From assembly GCA_027574665.1 (NCBI GenBank), contig CM050666.1, positions 7,626,001-7,690,000 of the forward strand: 64,000 bases of DNA, in the 5' to 3' direction. Positions 24,630-36,600 of the stretch are shown here, in pieces. The stretch is from Rhynochetos jubatus. Lineage: Eukaryota > Chordata > Aves > Eurypygiformes > Rhynochetidae. The position numbers and the translations under genes were made by a program. The first letter of the stretch is position 1, and every line of letters starts with the position of its first letter. The notes under the pieces were generated by a model. The model ran no database searches and had not been told where the DNA came from. It worked only from the letters and a program-made list of their open reading frames with translations.

Positions 24630-24805
24630 CGAGCTGTTCCGGTTTAATAAGTAAATACATCATTAGGTAGGCTTTTCTTTATGCATGATGTCTTGATATG
24701 CAGGGCTTTAGCTGCACACCTCTCATTAGCGCTAATGAAATTTATGTGGCTAAATCCCCATGCATTGTGTTGAACCTACACCTTAGTATATTTGTAATTA
24801 TTTTT
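24630..24805. promoter_or_regulatory. Conserved-element-like block with a perfect 16-bp palindrome
   Basis: This AT-rich unique block contains the exact palindrome TCATTAGCGCTAATGA at 24,723-24,738, two inverted homeodomain cores around GCGC. Nearby are further ATTAG, TTTAATAAG and ATGCATGATG motifs. It has no coding potential. It is likely a distal enhancer or other conserved element; the function is not shown. Confidence 0.4.
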
Positions 24806-26055
24806 TAAAGACTGCCTTCATTTCAAGGCAGAGCAGAACACAGCTCCTGCAGTGCCATGTGAATCCATAGGGTGTATACATATTTATAAATGTTTTAAAA
24901 ATGCATATTATATTTCGCCCACAGAGCATAACATCTCTGCTGGCTGGAAACATGTATTAAAGAAGGTAACAAAAATCCAGAGGAAATGTCTTTGAAAAAA
25001 TAGCTAATACACATGGGCTACAGCTGCCTTTTAAAGATTAATTTCTTGGCCATTTACAATGTGGTTTTTATTATCAAAAGCCAATGGACCATATTACAGA
25101 AAATCTTGCTTTGTAAATTCCTTTTGCGCTTCTTGGGCCCGATTCTGTTACACAGAATTCAGTGCTTTTCTTTGCAGACTTACACTGTTGTTTGCTCAAA
25201 ACTGGACCTGGATTGTCACAGGGTCACTCCCTGTCCTCCTTAGCTGTCACTGGAGTAAGCAGCGTTCCTCGTGCACGTACTAGTACAGTTAAAGCAAAGT
25301 AAAAGATAGAGATCTGAGCCTGTTTAAAATGTGGCTTGCAACGCTGCAAACATGAGCGTAATTTTGCAGAGGTAAGCCATACGCAGGGGTGTAGGTATTT
25401 GCATGCATTGAATATGTGGAAGAGTTTACAGAGCTGCAATCATACTTTTAAAAATGTGGTCTTATTGAAGGTGCACTAGTTCTGACTGGATTATTTATAA
25501 TTTCTTTCAGTTGTTGATTTCCTGTAGCATTTGAAAATGGACTGAAGACTTGACAACACTTATGCCTGTTCTGTGTCTTATTTTTCCTTCTCCTGGACTT
25601 CCCCCTTTCTTTCCTCAAGACATGCAGAGTTCAGCTTAGAGCGGTGTACTCCTCAGTTTCAGTGTGGGACTGGACAGAATACAGAAGCACACACACCTCT
25701 GCCTACGCAGCAGATCCTGGCCTGTCTCTATTTCAGCCTGTAAGCAGCAACATTTCCAATATGCAAAGGATTTGGGAGCCCATACATGGGCTCGTTGGGC
25801 TGTCCCAGAGCTGAATCCAGGCCTTTTCGGGCTCCTCTTAAACCCATAAAAAACTAGGATGGGGGTGGAGGGGGAACAGTAGTGCCTGTTAAACCCTGCA
25901 GAGGGTAGCAGCCCAGGGAAGACAGAAGAAACTGCAGTCACAGGGTAGTATTAAGGATGATAAATTGCTGCTACTCCTTAGCAAGCCATGAGAGGATGGA
26001 GAATCTGCCAGGGTGGATCCCAGGCACGGGCGTGAGTGCCTTTCCCAGAGCAGAG
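24806..26055. other. Gene-free interval
   Basis: AT-rich at the start (24,850-24,930), then unique-looking sequence. No exon, RNA gene or transposon is recognised. Confidence 0.4.
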
Positions 26056-26145
26056 GCTTGTCCTCCACGACCTTGGGCAAATCATTTAACCTCTCTCCAT
26101 ATCACTGTCCTGTTTCTGAAATGAAAATAAACTACAGTAATGCAC
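26056..26145 (+). mobile_element. MIR-like SINE fragment
   Basis: The segment ACCTTGGGCAAATCATTTAACCTCTC followed by a degraded CAGTTTC-like part and TGAAATGAAAATAA matches the conserved central core of MIR (CTTGGGCAAGTCACTTAACCTCTCTG...). The outer arms are not recognisable. It is an ancient amniote repeat. Confidence 0.7.
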
Positions 26146-26571
26146 CAGAAAAGCTAAATGTGCTGGTGATTATGAGGGGCTCAGATGAGGACGAAGGTGA
26201 GATAAATATTTTAGACAGATAAAAATAATCCTTCCTCAACTCCTGTGAAACCTCCAGACATTAAGCTCAGCTTCTTGGTACGAGGAACAGGATGTATCCC
26301 TCAATAAACAGGATGGATTGCATTTTAATTATTGCAGTATAAGTAGGTGAGGTTTTTTCCTGGGGACTTTTGTCCTTATTCCTGTGGCAGCACAGGATGT
26401 TTCCATATTTGCAACACTGGAGTGCAGGGCGCTCCAAGGTGACTCGTTTCAGCAGAGGGTTCACGCGCTGACTGGAGCCATTGGTTTAGGTCTTTGTCTG
26501 ATGATGCAGCATCTGCATTGACATTGAAATTTTCATTTCTTGGAAAGTGTTAAAATCTAATACATAAATCT

Positions 26572-26630
26572 TGATTTTTTTTTTTGTTTTGGTGTTTGTT
26601 TTTTTTTTTGTTTTTTGTTTTTTGTTTAAT
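26572..26630. repeat. T-rich / (TTTTTTG)n low-complexity tract
   Basis: About 60 bases of T-runs separated by single or double G. Simple low-complexity sequence; no polyadenylated retrocopy body is seen next to it. Confidence 0.9.
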
Positions 26631-29600
26631 GTGCTCCTGGGGCTTTTTCATCCATGCCAGAATTAAGTGCAAAGAGAATTTTTACAGCCGACTTGTAAAT
26701 TCCTGACAAGAGGAGTTTATAATAGGAGTGTTGACATAACCTTAACTACAGTGACAACTGAAGCTGGTTTGTTAGGAAAGCAGCAAATAATTTTCCTGCA
26801 GGAAGGCAGGAGTTGGGCATAGAAGGTGAGGCAGCTAATTTTTTTCCCTGAGAATCCCCGGAGGCTATTGTGTGAGACAGCATGTGAAATGAAGCTGAAG
26901 CAAATCGCGTAGCAGGCAGAAGAAACACTCTGGAATTTGCTCATTTTCATGAAGGAGAAGGTGCAGGTATCCTCTTATAATTTTTTTTACAAGCTCCGTT
27001 TCTCCCCTCAGAGGTAATCACAAGGGTTTGATAGCAAGTCAGTGCTCGCTTTTGGCCTTACAGCTGCCTCTTACTTCATTCTTTGTCCCTGAAAACCTAA
27101 ACCAGTCAGGAATGAACTCTGGTGCCTCAGCTCCATGCCTTCAACAGGAGCAGGAACCAGCCCTTTGTTTGCATCCATCTGTGTCTCTTACAAGCAATAA
27201 TTTTGTTTAAAGTCACTAAATCAGATTTATTTCCTTGAGTCACCTGCAAGAATTCAAAACCTGAGAACTTAAACACCCAGGAATAGATGGACAAGCCTTT
27301 GTGCAGTGAGGCTGAGCCACAGTCAGAGCTACTAGCCATAGACATTGCTGTCACTTAAACAAGAACCAAACCTATTGATAGAAAGAGGTGATTTTAACTG
27401 AAATCTGAAGCCAAAGGAGCATATGTAGAACTGATTTTTAGTGCCTTTATTTCCCCACAGTCAGCTGGGGCTTGTTTCGTACCTGTCACTTCTCTCCTGT
27501 GGGCAAGGGGAAGTTTTTCTGCTCTTCTTAGAGGTACACAATCATCAAGGCAGAATGGAGATCCTACGTTCATCCCCATCCCACAGCACAGTCCTACACA
27601 TGGAGCCAGGCCCCGTGCTACTCAGGCTGGGTTCAGAAGTAAGTGCCTATCTCCCACATCCTTCTGCCAGCTCTGACCCTTCCCACATCTTTGGGATTAA
27701 CTTCTAAATGGCAGCCCATTTCCCTGAACGTCTGAGAGTCCTTCTTACGTCTTTGTTGCGATGTTTGCGTGCGGGGAGGCCGTTAGCTCAGTGGCAAGCA
27801 GCAGGAAAATTTATTGTGAGCTGGCACACTTCAGAGCCGTGGGTGCTGGGGAGATGGTGTAGTGCCCGAATTCCCCCCTGCCCAGCTTCTGCCCTACCCT
27901 GGCATGTTTGGCAAATCCTGAAGTAACTTTCCTGGAAAAGTAGAAGGTCCAGGGACAGAGTATTCAGCAGAGAGTAAATAGAATATGATGTTGAAAGCAG
28001 AGAGAATGATAGCTCTGAAATAGGAAGGCCAGAAGTAAATCCCCTCAGTAGTTCCTAATAATTTAGGGGTAGCTATGGCCCGTGGAGCTGGCAGTCAAAG
28101 TGCACAACCTGTCTATGAGGGACAGTGCGGTCCAAGCATGGAGAGACTGAGCAGCGCTGCGGAATGTGTTCTGTGGGTGCTGATGGATTTTTAAACCTCC
28201 TTTGCACTGCTGTGGTATGGATGGAAAGGCAGTATGAGCTGGTCTGACAGGATGGCAGAGAGAGAGGAAGATCAACCCGTAAGTGAGCAGTTTACACAGA
28301 AGTGTAAAGGAAAGCACAGGCTGCAGATTCCTCATTTGCCGTCTCCCTTCCCATTAAAACAAGATCTTTTACTCTCCTTTATATTCTTTCTTTTCAATAA
28401 ATATTGAAATACAATCCCCAGCTCTCAGGCACTGCCAGCAAACCTGGAGGAAATACTGCAGTTGGAGCTATGGCCATGAGCTGGAGGACGTGGAAGACAC
28501 TCACTTTTTCCCCTGGCAAACCAAGCATGCATTGGTGGAGCAACATGCCAGTAAATGTCTCTGCTTTCTTCCCAGACAGCTCATTTTCTGTCAGGATTTC
28601 CTCTCTCGCTGAATGCCCCTGTGTGGGTGGAAAGCCAGTCTTTGAACCACAAACCACCAGAGTGAGAGCCCAACACAGCTTCACCCTGGCCGTATCCTGG
28701 TACTTGTTTAGGAGAGCGCTCTGCCCGGTTCCCAAATGGAGCCGGGGCTGGCTGGGGGCTGGGAGCCATGGTACAGGTCAGCAACGTGCTGAGCCGCTGC
28801 AGAGCTTCGGTCTTCTGCACTGCAAGTGCGCGGGAGGCTTCCGCACTGCAGGCTCGAGTGCCTTTGTGCTCTGTGCACCATTATGTTTTTCACGGGGCTG
28901 TTAATGGAGATGGCATTTGGCTGTGTGCTCTTATCTCGCTGCACTTCAAAATGGAGTGATACTTCCTCGCTCGGATCCCAGGCTAAGGGATGCGTCTCGG
29001 TGATATTCATATACATTTAGCCCCAGGTCCCTGCCTCTCACAAAAGGATATGGCATGTAGAGTAGATTTATACCAAAAATGAAAAGACACATGGAGCAGA
29101 GGCTACAGGAGGTAAGTAGGTATTAGGACGGTGTTTTCCATCTCGTGTTCCTAAATGAGGGTAGTGACACAAAGCGTCGTCAGCAACAAATTGGCAGCAT
29201 CCAACACTGCTGTGTTTTGATCTGTGCTTATGGCACTATTGGGACTGGTTTCTCCAAATAGTCCCTTAAATTTTGCAAGGGCCTGCCCCTATAGACAGCA
29301 GCTGTGTTTTGAAGCAGTTATCTCAGGATATGGAGCTGATATCTGGCATTGTTACTCAGAAATATTTTCCTTTTTCTATTTCCTTTTAGGCTTCTTTATT
29401 TACATTTCTCTAAAACTGCCTTCCATACCAAGCTGATGTGGCAGCAGCGTGTGGAGGAAGGCAAAGGCTTAGGTGGCTCTGGGTTTGCCAGGGGTCCTGA
29501 GGCATCCCCTTGGTTTTCAAGAACAGATTCAGACTAAAAAATCACTCACTGAGGAACATGTAGATACATTTGAGTCTAACTCAGAGCAGGATGGGCAGCC

Positions 29601-30590
29601 ACACGTCCTCTTCCAGATCTTTGTTATGAGGCATAGGAACCTTTTATGGCAAAAGCTTTCATGTTCTGTCCAGACACTCACTCTCAAGAAACATGTGGGA
29701 ACTTAATAGCTTGGAAATGGTTTTCCTTGAAACTGGCCATCCAGTTCAAACATTACTGGGGCAAAGAACAGCCAGACAATGTGACTGCACAATCCTTATT
29801 TTCTTTGGAAGCCAAACAGGGAGGGGTCCTTGCAGGTTTGATTTAAACAAGGACGGGAACTCTGCAGTCTTGTGGCTGTGAGTGTGTGATATGCACCGGC
29901 ATGTTATACCTGCTGATGGCAGGGAAGAGGGAGTCTGAAATGTTCGTGTCATTTCCTCATAATTCTGTGTTAAATTCTTCCCTGAGAGTTTTTGCCAACT
30001 TCAGTTTATGCTCCAGTTTATGGTAAGGCCAGCACAGCCTGGGTCCTCTTCTTCAGTCCATTCTTCCTTTCCACAAGTCACACCTGTCTCCAGTTCTTCT
30101 CCCCACCTCTGCACATGTGTTCACTCCTGCGACCCCAAAAGCCGTTGGGAAGGAAGTGATGGGAATACTGAACTAGAGAACAGAGCAGTAGAGGGGGCCT
30201 AGGAAGGCACACAGGTGATGTCATGGCTATGGGAAGAGGTGGAAATAAGAAAGAGATGGGAAGGAGGGTGAAATGTTAAAGAAATTAATGAAAACAATTG
30301 TTTGTGGATGTGATATTTGCCTGGAAGGATCAGGCACCAAGGTCTGCAGAGAATGGAGCTCTGTGGGGTAGATCTGGCAGCTGAGCAGTTCCATCAGGGG
30401 CCATGCTCTTTGGTTATACAGTGGAAAACAAGAAACCTGATTGCTGCACAGACTTGGTCACTGATCCCTTTTTTTTGATTCTTGGCAAGCAACTTCAGCT
30501 TCTCCACAGCACCACTGCTTTGGGTGAAATGAAGACAGTGCAGCTACATGGATAGGAATGAGAGCAGAGACTTTTCCTGACCAATGACAA
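26631..30590. other. Gene-free interval
   Basis: No exon is supportable. Open frames at 28,404-28,904 (166 codons) and 29,224-29,436 lack recognisable domains. A tRNA A-box-like string near 27,780 has no matching B box. No transposon is recognised. Confidence 0.4.
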
Positions 30591-30720
30591 ACCATAGAAC
30601 CGTAAGGCTGGCAGAAGCCTTGTGAGACTGTCTAGTCTGGCAGTCATCATTTTTTTTAAATCGGAAGACTGCCCTGGAACTTAAAAAAACCCCCAACTGT
30701 TCCATTGCACAGTGCCAGCA
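30591..30720 (-). mobile_element. Short old CR1 3' fragment
   Basis: On the + strand the start reads CATAGAACCGTAAGGCTGG followed by AGAAGCCTTGTGAGACTGTCTAGTCTGGCAG. This is the antisense of a CR1 3' end (ATAGAATCxTAGGxTGGAAGGGACCTTxxxAGxTCATCTAGT). It is diverged and truncated, and the inner border is uncertain. Confidence 0.6.
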
Positions 30721-33475
30721 CAATGGTTTGAATCTAAAAGTAACCAAAAATTGTATTTTATTCTTTAAATTGGAGAAAGGCCCATGTTGAACAAAAGTTT
30801 TCAAAAAAATTAAAGCCAGATCTACTTTAAAATAGGCATAAGTCCCTTTGTCGTGATTAGTTTTATCCTGACATCACTTGTTTTTCATAGATGCTTATAA
30901 ACATTCTCTTTGCCAGTTAGTCCAACTTTGTTGAGACGCGGTGCAATCGGTGCGCGAACTGGAAGCGCCACATGCGGTGCAGCGCTCGGGCTGCAGCAGG
31001 GTTACTTAGAGATCTTCCTGCAACACTACCACCTCTGTCCTGATTCCTAACACTGCTTCCCTTATTAATCACCCAAAATATCACATTGGCATCCTTTTTT
31101 TCTCTGCTTATTTGGAAGGTCATACAAAGTTCCTCTGTCTCACCAATGCTGCTGTGCAAATACAATAGCAATTATCGCTCTGTACTTAAAAGCTATCAGG
31201 GGAATAGTCAGAGAGAAGCCCTGTTAAATGACACATATGATTACAGAAGAAAATATCAGTGAAAGATCACACTTTTTCATAATTAACTCCTGTTTGCCTG
31301 AGCAGAAGGTTGCATTCATCTACCTCTCTTCGGCTCAGTCTGTTGAAATGTGCAGAGCAACACACCACCACAGCTGCTCCGCAGGCAGCAGAACGCTGGT
31401 ACAGTTTTGTAATGACGATGCTATGTGGTCATCTTCATATTAACTGATTCATATCCTGTACATCAGGGAGCACTGAGCATTTTATTAGAGCTGATGAAGG
31501 TACGCTGACCGCCCAAACGCAGTATATTCACAAATGCACGCGTTACTGTGGTTTCCCTCTGCTTAAGAGAACGGAGAAAGGTAAAGGGGTAAATAGACAG
31601 TACCGGTTGCACATAGACAGCTTGTGCCATCCTAAATCCTGGTAAAATAATCTGTCTTTAAAGCAAGAAATAACTATAGCTTCCTTTTGCATAGAAAAAG
31701 ACTGTATCCTCCTGTGGAAAAACAAAGTTCTATGAACATCAGTTTGTCAAGTAAGGAAGTAGTTGATCAAGTTACCAAGCAGTTGATAATGTTCAGGATT
31801 CTAATCTATATTTTAGTGCCACTAAAACTTTACCTTGGCCGTCTGGGAATGACCAAGAGAAAACTGCAAATAGTGTCAGATCATTTCTGAGTTATAGAGC
31901 ATAAAAATACACCTGAGTTGTTACTTCATTTTTATCTTGAGCTTCCCTGATGTACCTGTTTTTCATAGCTGAAAGAGCCAGACTTCATCCCAAATGTGAC
32001 CCCTAATAATGTTCAATTTATGATGCAAAGGGAGTGTATTCTCTATAGCTGTTCATAGCACAAATGTTGTAAGATACTCCATCTCTGGAAACAGAAAAAA
32101 GTGCTTGTGCTTTTGGCTTTGTAGGGTTGAGTCTTATTGACAAGCAGGATACTGCAGTAGCTGGAATAACTCCAGTGACTTAAGTTTGCTCTAGCAGAAG
32201 GGGATGACAAGTTTTAAGTGACAGATGAAGTTCCGGTAATTCGGAAAATGTCATTTTATCAAAGAATAATAGAAACTGAGGGAAGTTACTGAAATCGTGT
32301 CACATGCGGATGTATGTGCTCTAGCTGCACGTTTGCCCCGTGTTCCCCGATAAGAGCACTGGAAGGCACATCTGCTCTGTGGAAACCAGTCACCCATTTT
32401 CAGGGGCTTATCCCCATGTAAAGGACAAGATCCAAAACCCTGAAGAAGGTAACGGATTGTGAATTGTCTCCCATTTCTATGCTATACATGAAAGTTGGGG
32501 TGAGTTTTCCTCTCCACGTGCTAGCTGCCAGGAGGGAGAGCCGGCTGGATGGAGAAATCCTGAGTTAGTGAGAAGCCGAACAATCCTTGTGTCCCACATG
32601 CCAAAATTCTGAACCTCATCAGGTTACACAGAAAATCAGCTTATGACTACATTTTTCTATTTACTATTTTTTTCTCCTTGAATTGTACCCTTGATCCCCC
32701 CACTCGCCCCTCTAATTGTATATCACAGAGGGGGGAAAGCAATAGTGTTTTGCCCATACAGACCAGCAACCAATTCCTTTTCGAAAGCTCCAATTACGGA
32801 TGAAGTAGCCTGGGTGCTTCTTAAATCCAGTGCCCTAGCTCGAAAAAGATTTACACCAAGATTCATGGATATCATTTATCTGGGAAAAAAATATTAAAAA
32901 CCCAAATGCATCCAACGTGCGTGTAAGCAAAGCCTCCCTTTGTGTGCTCTCAGGGGGTTTATCCCCCCAACACGTGCACACGCGCGCACACACCCACCCC
33001 CGCCGTAAGAGATCCATTTTATAGATTCAAGGACAGCTCTCTCCAAGAGAAGAGACGTTGCCAAGATACCAGATGCAGTTCCATTCAAGACCACTCATAG
33101 GAGCAATTCAAGATGAAATCAAATTAGATGTGTTGGTTATACATAGCGCAGCCTGCTCGGGATACTAAATGACAGAGTTTGCCAATAATTAAGTGAAATC
33201 TCAGAGATGATGAGTCCCCAGAGCTCTCTAGGTTATGTTGGTCTAATTCTAAGTGTCATCATTATAGCAGCAGAGCAAAATACTCTGCATAGGCCACAGA
33301 GCTGGAATTTTTACTGTGGATATTAGCTTTTCATAGCCGGTGCTACAGGGCAGTACTGAGCTTCATTACACGTCTTCTGCTATTACACTTGCTTAACCTT
33401 TCCCTGTTACAAAGTTCCTGAAACCTGACTCACACTTAATAATTGATAGTTAACACTTACTATCCATAGCAGTAT
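30721..33475. other. Gene-free interval with a small CpG cluster
   Basis: Unique-looking sequence; no exon or transposon is recognised. A compact CpG cluster sits at 30,935-30,995, and an alternating CA/CG stretch at 32,971-33,000. Confidence 0.4.
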
Positions 33476-33615
33476 TCATATTCAGAGTGCTTTATAAAGA
33501 GCTCATTTATCTCCCTGAACCCCCTCCCCCTTCAGGTGTCCAACACAAATACCCTAATTTTGCAGAAAGGGAAACTGAGGCAGAAAGGTTGTGACTCAGC
33601 CTGGGGCTAGAGCAC
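33476..33615 (-). mobile_element. MIR-like SINE fragment
   Basis: The + strand shows CAGAGTGCTTTATAAAG, a central gap, then ATTTTGCAGAAAGGGAAACTGAGGCAGAAAGGTTGTGACTCAGCC. This is the antisense of MIR (ATTTTACAGATGAGGAAACTGAGGCxxAGAGAGGTTAAGTGACTTGCC). It is diverged but includes both flanks of the core. Confidence 0.75.
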
Positions 33616-36600
33616 AGTGCTACAGCTGGCACTGATGCTCCCGTGCTTCCTTATGGGAGAGCTGCCTGAACTCTGATGGTAGGAAGCAGATTGTTCTCAA
33701 ATTCGGTGTGGGGACAGAGGTGCCAGGAGCCTTCCTCCAGCCCTGGAGAACCTGGGCAGGGAGCTGCTGAGCATCCCTGTCCCCGCAGGCAGTGAGGAGC
33801 CAAAGCAGCCGGCTGCAGAGTGCCCCTCTGTGGGTCTGCCTGGGTGGATCCTGCGCTGGGAGGACAATGTGCACTTTGCACAGGTGGAAAAAAGTGCTAC
33901 TTCCCAGTATATTCTCCTGAGTTTCCCTGGCAGCCTCACTTGAGACCATCAGGATGGACCCACCTACCACTGCTCCTATCTTTGCTTAACTCCTTTCTTA
34001 CAGTTAGCGTGAGACGGGCCAGGATCAGGCCCAAAAGTTTGCAATACGTGCTCCCAGGGAGGCCACAGCCCTCTGAGAGCAGGACTGAGTCCTGATGGAA
34101 TCAGGTTACCAGGAGTTTGTTTTAATTGTGCCCACCTCATTATTACCCCTAGCTCTGCTCCCAGAAAACTGACCACCACAGTCATGTTCAGAGGGATAAT
34201 GACTGTTTCCAGCTTTGCAATCATCCACTTCACTTGGAGTTGAAAATGTTGCACTGAATTTGGGATTCTGGCTGAACAGAAACCCTCCTGAAAAACAGGA
34301 GCTGATTTAAAAAGAAGTAACCTAAATATGAAATAAAAAAGTTAACGGAAAGCAGATATACACAGTGTGAAGCTAAGACTGCCAGGAAGGGCTTGCTCAA
34401 ATTTAACACTCGTTATGTGCAAAGAGAGGGAAAAGGCTTGGGGACTCTGGCATCGATGTTGCTACAACCACTGGCGGCACACAGGAAGCCAAAACCTGCA
34501 CACCGTTAGCCCCAGGCTATAGTGTTACAGGGGGCAGGGGTAGGACCAAACCCTGATTCAACAGTGCTGCAGTTCCTCTGTTGGCCCCATTTGGCCCTGG
34601 TTGCAGACGCTTCTTCGATCTCCCTGCCGAATGACGTCTGCAGCCCTGGCCACCCTCCCGCTGGCACTACGCTGTGGCTTGAGAAGGTCTGCAGAGCTCA
34701 GACTTGCCATCAGCTCTGCGCCGCGCTCCTGACAGCTTGCCAGTGCAAAGGGAGCTGGGTGTATTCACAGCGGAAAACAGCATCTTCAATGACTAGGAGG
34801 AAGTTACAAAATTTATAGAAGGTTCTGATAAGGATCTTGGATAGATATGTTCATATTGCTAAAAGATTCAAACCTAAGAGGCTTTTAATTAAAGACTGGG
34901 GCACTCAGAGCTATCTTACCAAGGAGGTAATAAAATTATTGACTATATCACTAACAAAGGCAACTGAAGCAAGGAGTTTAAATGATTTCCAGAAACTGTT
35001 CTCCAAGTGAAGGTTATAGTGAGAGAGCCAGCAGTGCAATTAAACCAAATGAGGTCAGGCATGTTGGGCCTTAAGGCCTCTGCCTGCTCCTCAGATTTCT
35101 TTTGTTCTTATAATTCAATTATAAAGACCCCCCCTCAAGAACCACTTAACTGTCTCATAAACCAGTTTGTAAACTTTTTTATTTTTCTGTAAATTGTCTC
35201 CTAAAAGTGGCTTTCAGCATTTCAGGCAGCGTGGTGCTATACCAGCTTCACGGTGCCTTTTGTTCCCACTTGCCTGTCGCATGCACGTGGGTGTTGACAC
35301 CGGCCAGAGCCCTCCTGGAGCATCCTCACTCTGTGCAAAACATCCGTGGCCGGAGGTGGCAGCTGGGCAAACCTGTGTGGTGGAGAGCTGGAACAACTGT
35401 GATAGTGCTGTCTCTCACTCTCCCTGCTCCCTGCCCTTCCCCCCCCCCCCCCACCCCCCCCAAGTTTTCTTTATCCCATTTCTATGTGGGGCAGAAAGAG
35501 GGAAACTTGTATGTGTGTGTGCTTAATTTCCTGACCACTGGGTCACGTATCCCAACCCTTAACATCATAAATGAGCGGGGAAGTCTGCTGGCCAGCAGAT
35601 GCGTACGTAGAGCCATTCCTGTGTAATTAAACACTTTTAAGGTATATGGATTTTTTTTCCTTTTACCCTGTTTTTTTGGTAGAAATATAGCTGTACAACA
35701 GAGTTAGGTGGAAGTTAGGTAGCTCCCAAATACAAAACTCCTACAGACTGCAATCCTGCTGTTCCCAGAGTCCACCGACCACATGGAAAGCTCCCATAAT
35801 TTGGAGAGCTTGTAGGAGTGGGTCTCATGGTGCAACCTTTCCTGTGTAATGAGGCAAAACGCAGTTATTCACTCTTTTCAAGAAAGACAGCATTTGAAGA
35901 GTGCAGCTATTCCTGATTCATAATGGCATTTAAGTACCTGTGGGAAGAGAATGGAAGTCCAGACGGGATTTTAAAAAAATCTAAGCAGTTTAAGTTCAAA
36001 ACTCCTGTTCATATAATGGCGTTAGAGGCTTAAATGACCCAAAGGTCTTGGATTCCTGTCTGCATCTTGAGGGGGCTTGATACCTTTGTAATCAGGCCCA
36101 GGGTGGCTGTCTGCAAATGACCCCGAAGCGAGAGTCTAAACCTCATACACAGAAATGTTCCCTTTTAAACACGCAGACCCACAAGTGGCAGCATCCCTTC
36201 TGCCCCACGAAGCTCCAAGTGACAGATCTCTGCTCGGAGATGAGTTCAATGCTAGAAGCAACTGTTGTAGCAGGAAGAGAAATTTTTCTTCTTCTCTATT
36301 TCTGTTTAACTACAGCTAAGACAATTTGGTTGAGACATTGGAAGTAGGTCTGACAGCTCCACTTTCTCAGGAGGAAGAGAGAAAGTGAATGTCTGAGGTC
36401 CTGCAGAGACGGTGTGATCTATTCCCTCACTGGGTCTCAACAGGAGCTGGGCAGCTCAACAGCCTGAAATGTGTCAGCCTGTGCTCTGCGGGTCCTCACG
36501 GACCTGCCAGCCTCTCTTCCCCTAGCTGTACAAGAGTGGGGTTTAATGGGGTGACTCCTTCTTTCCGGGAGAGAGGAGTGCTTACCTGTCAGCAGCAATT

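Noticed and set aside
27779-27850. tRNA-like A box (TTAGCTCAGTGG)
   Set aside because: No B box (GTTCGAATC-type) at the proper distance and no cloverleaf; chance match or old SINE debris.
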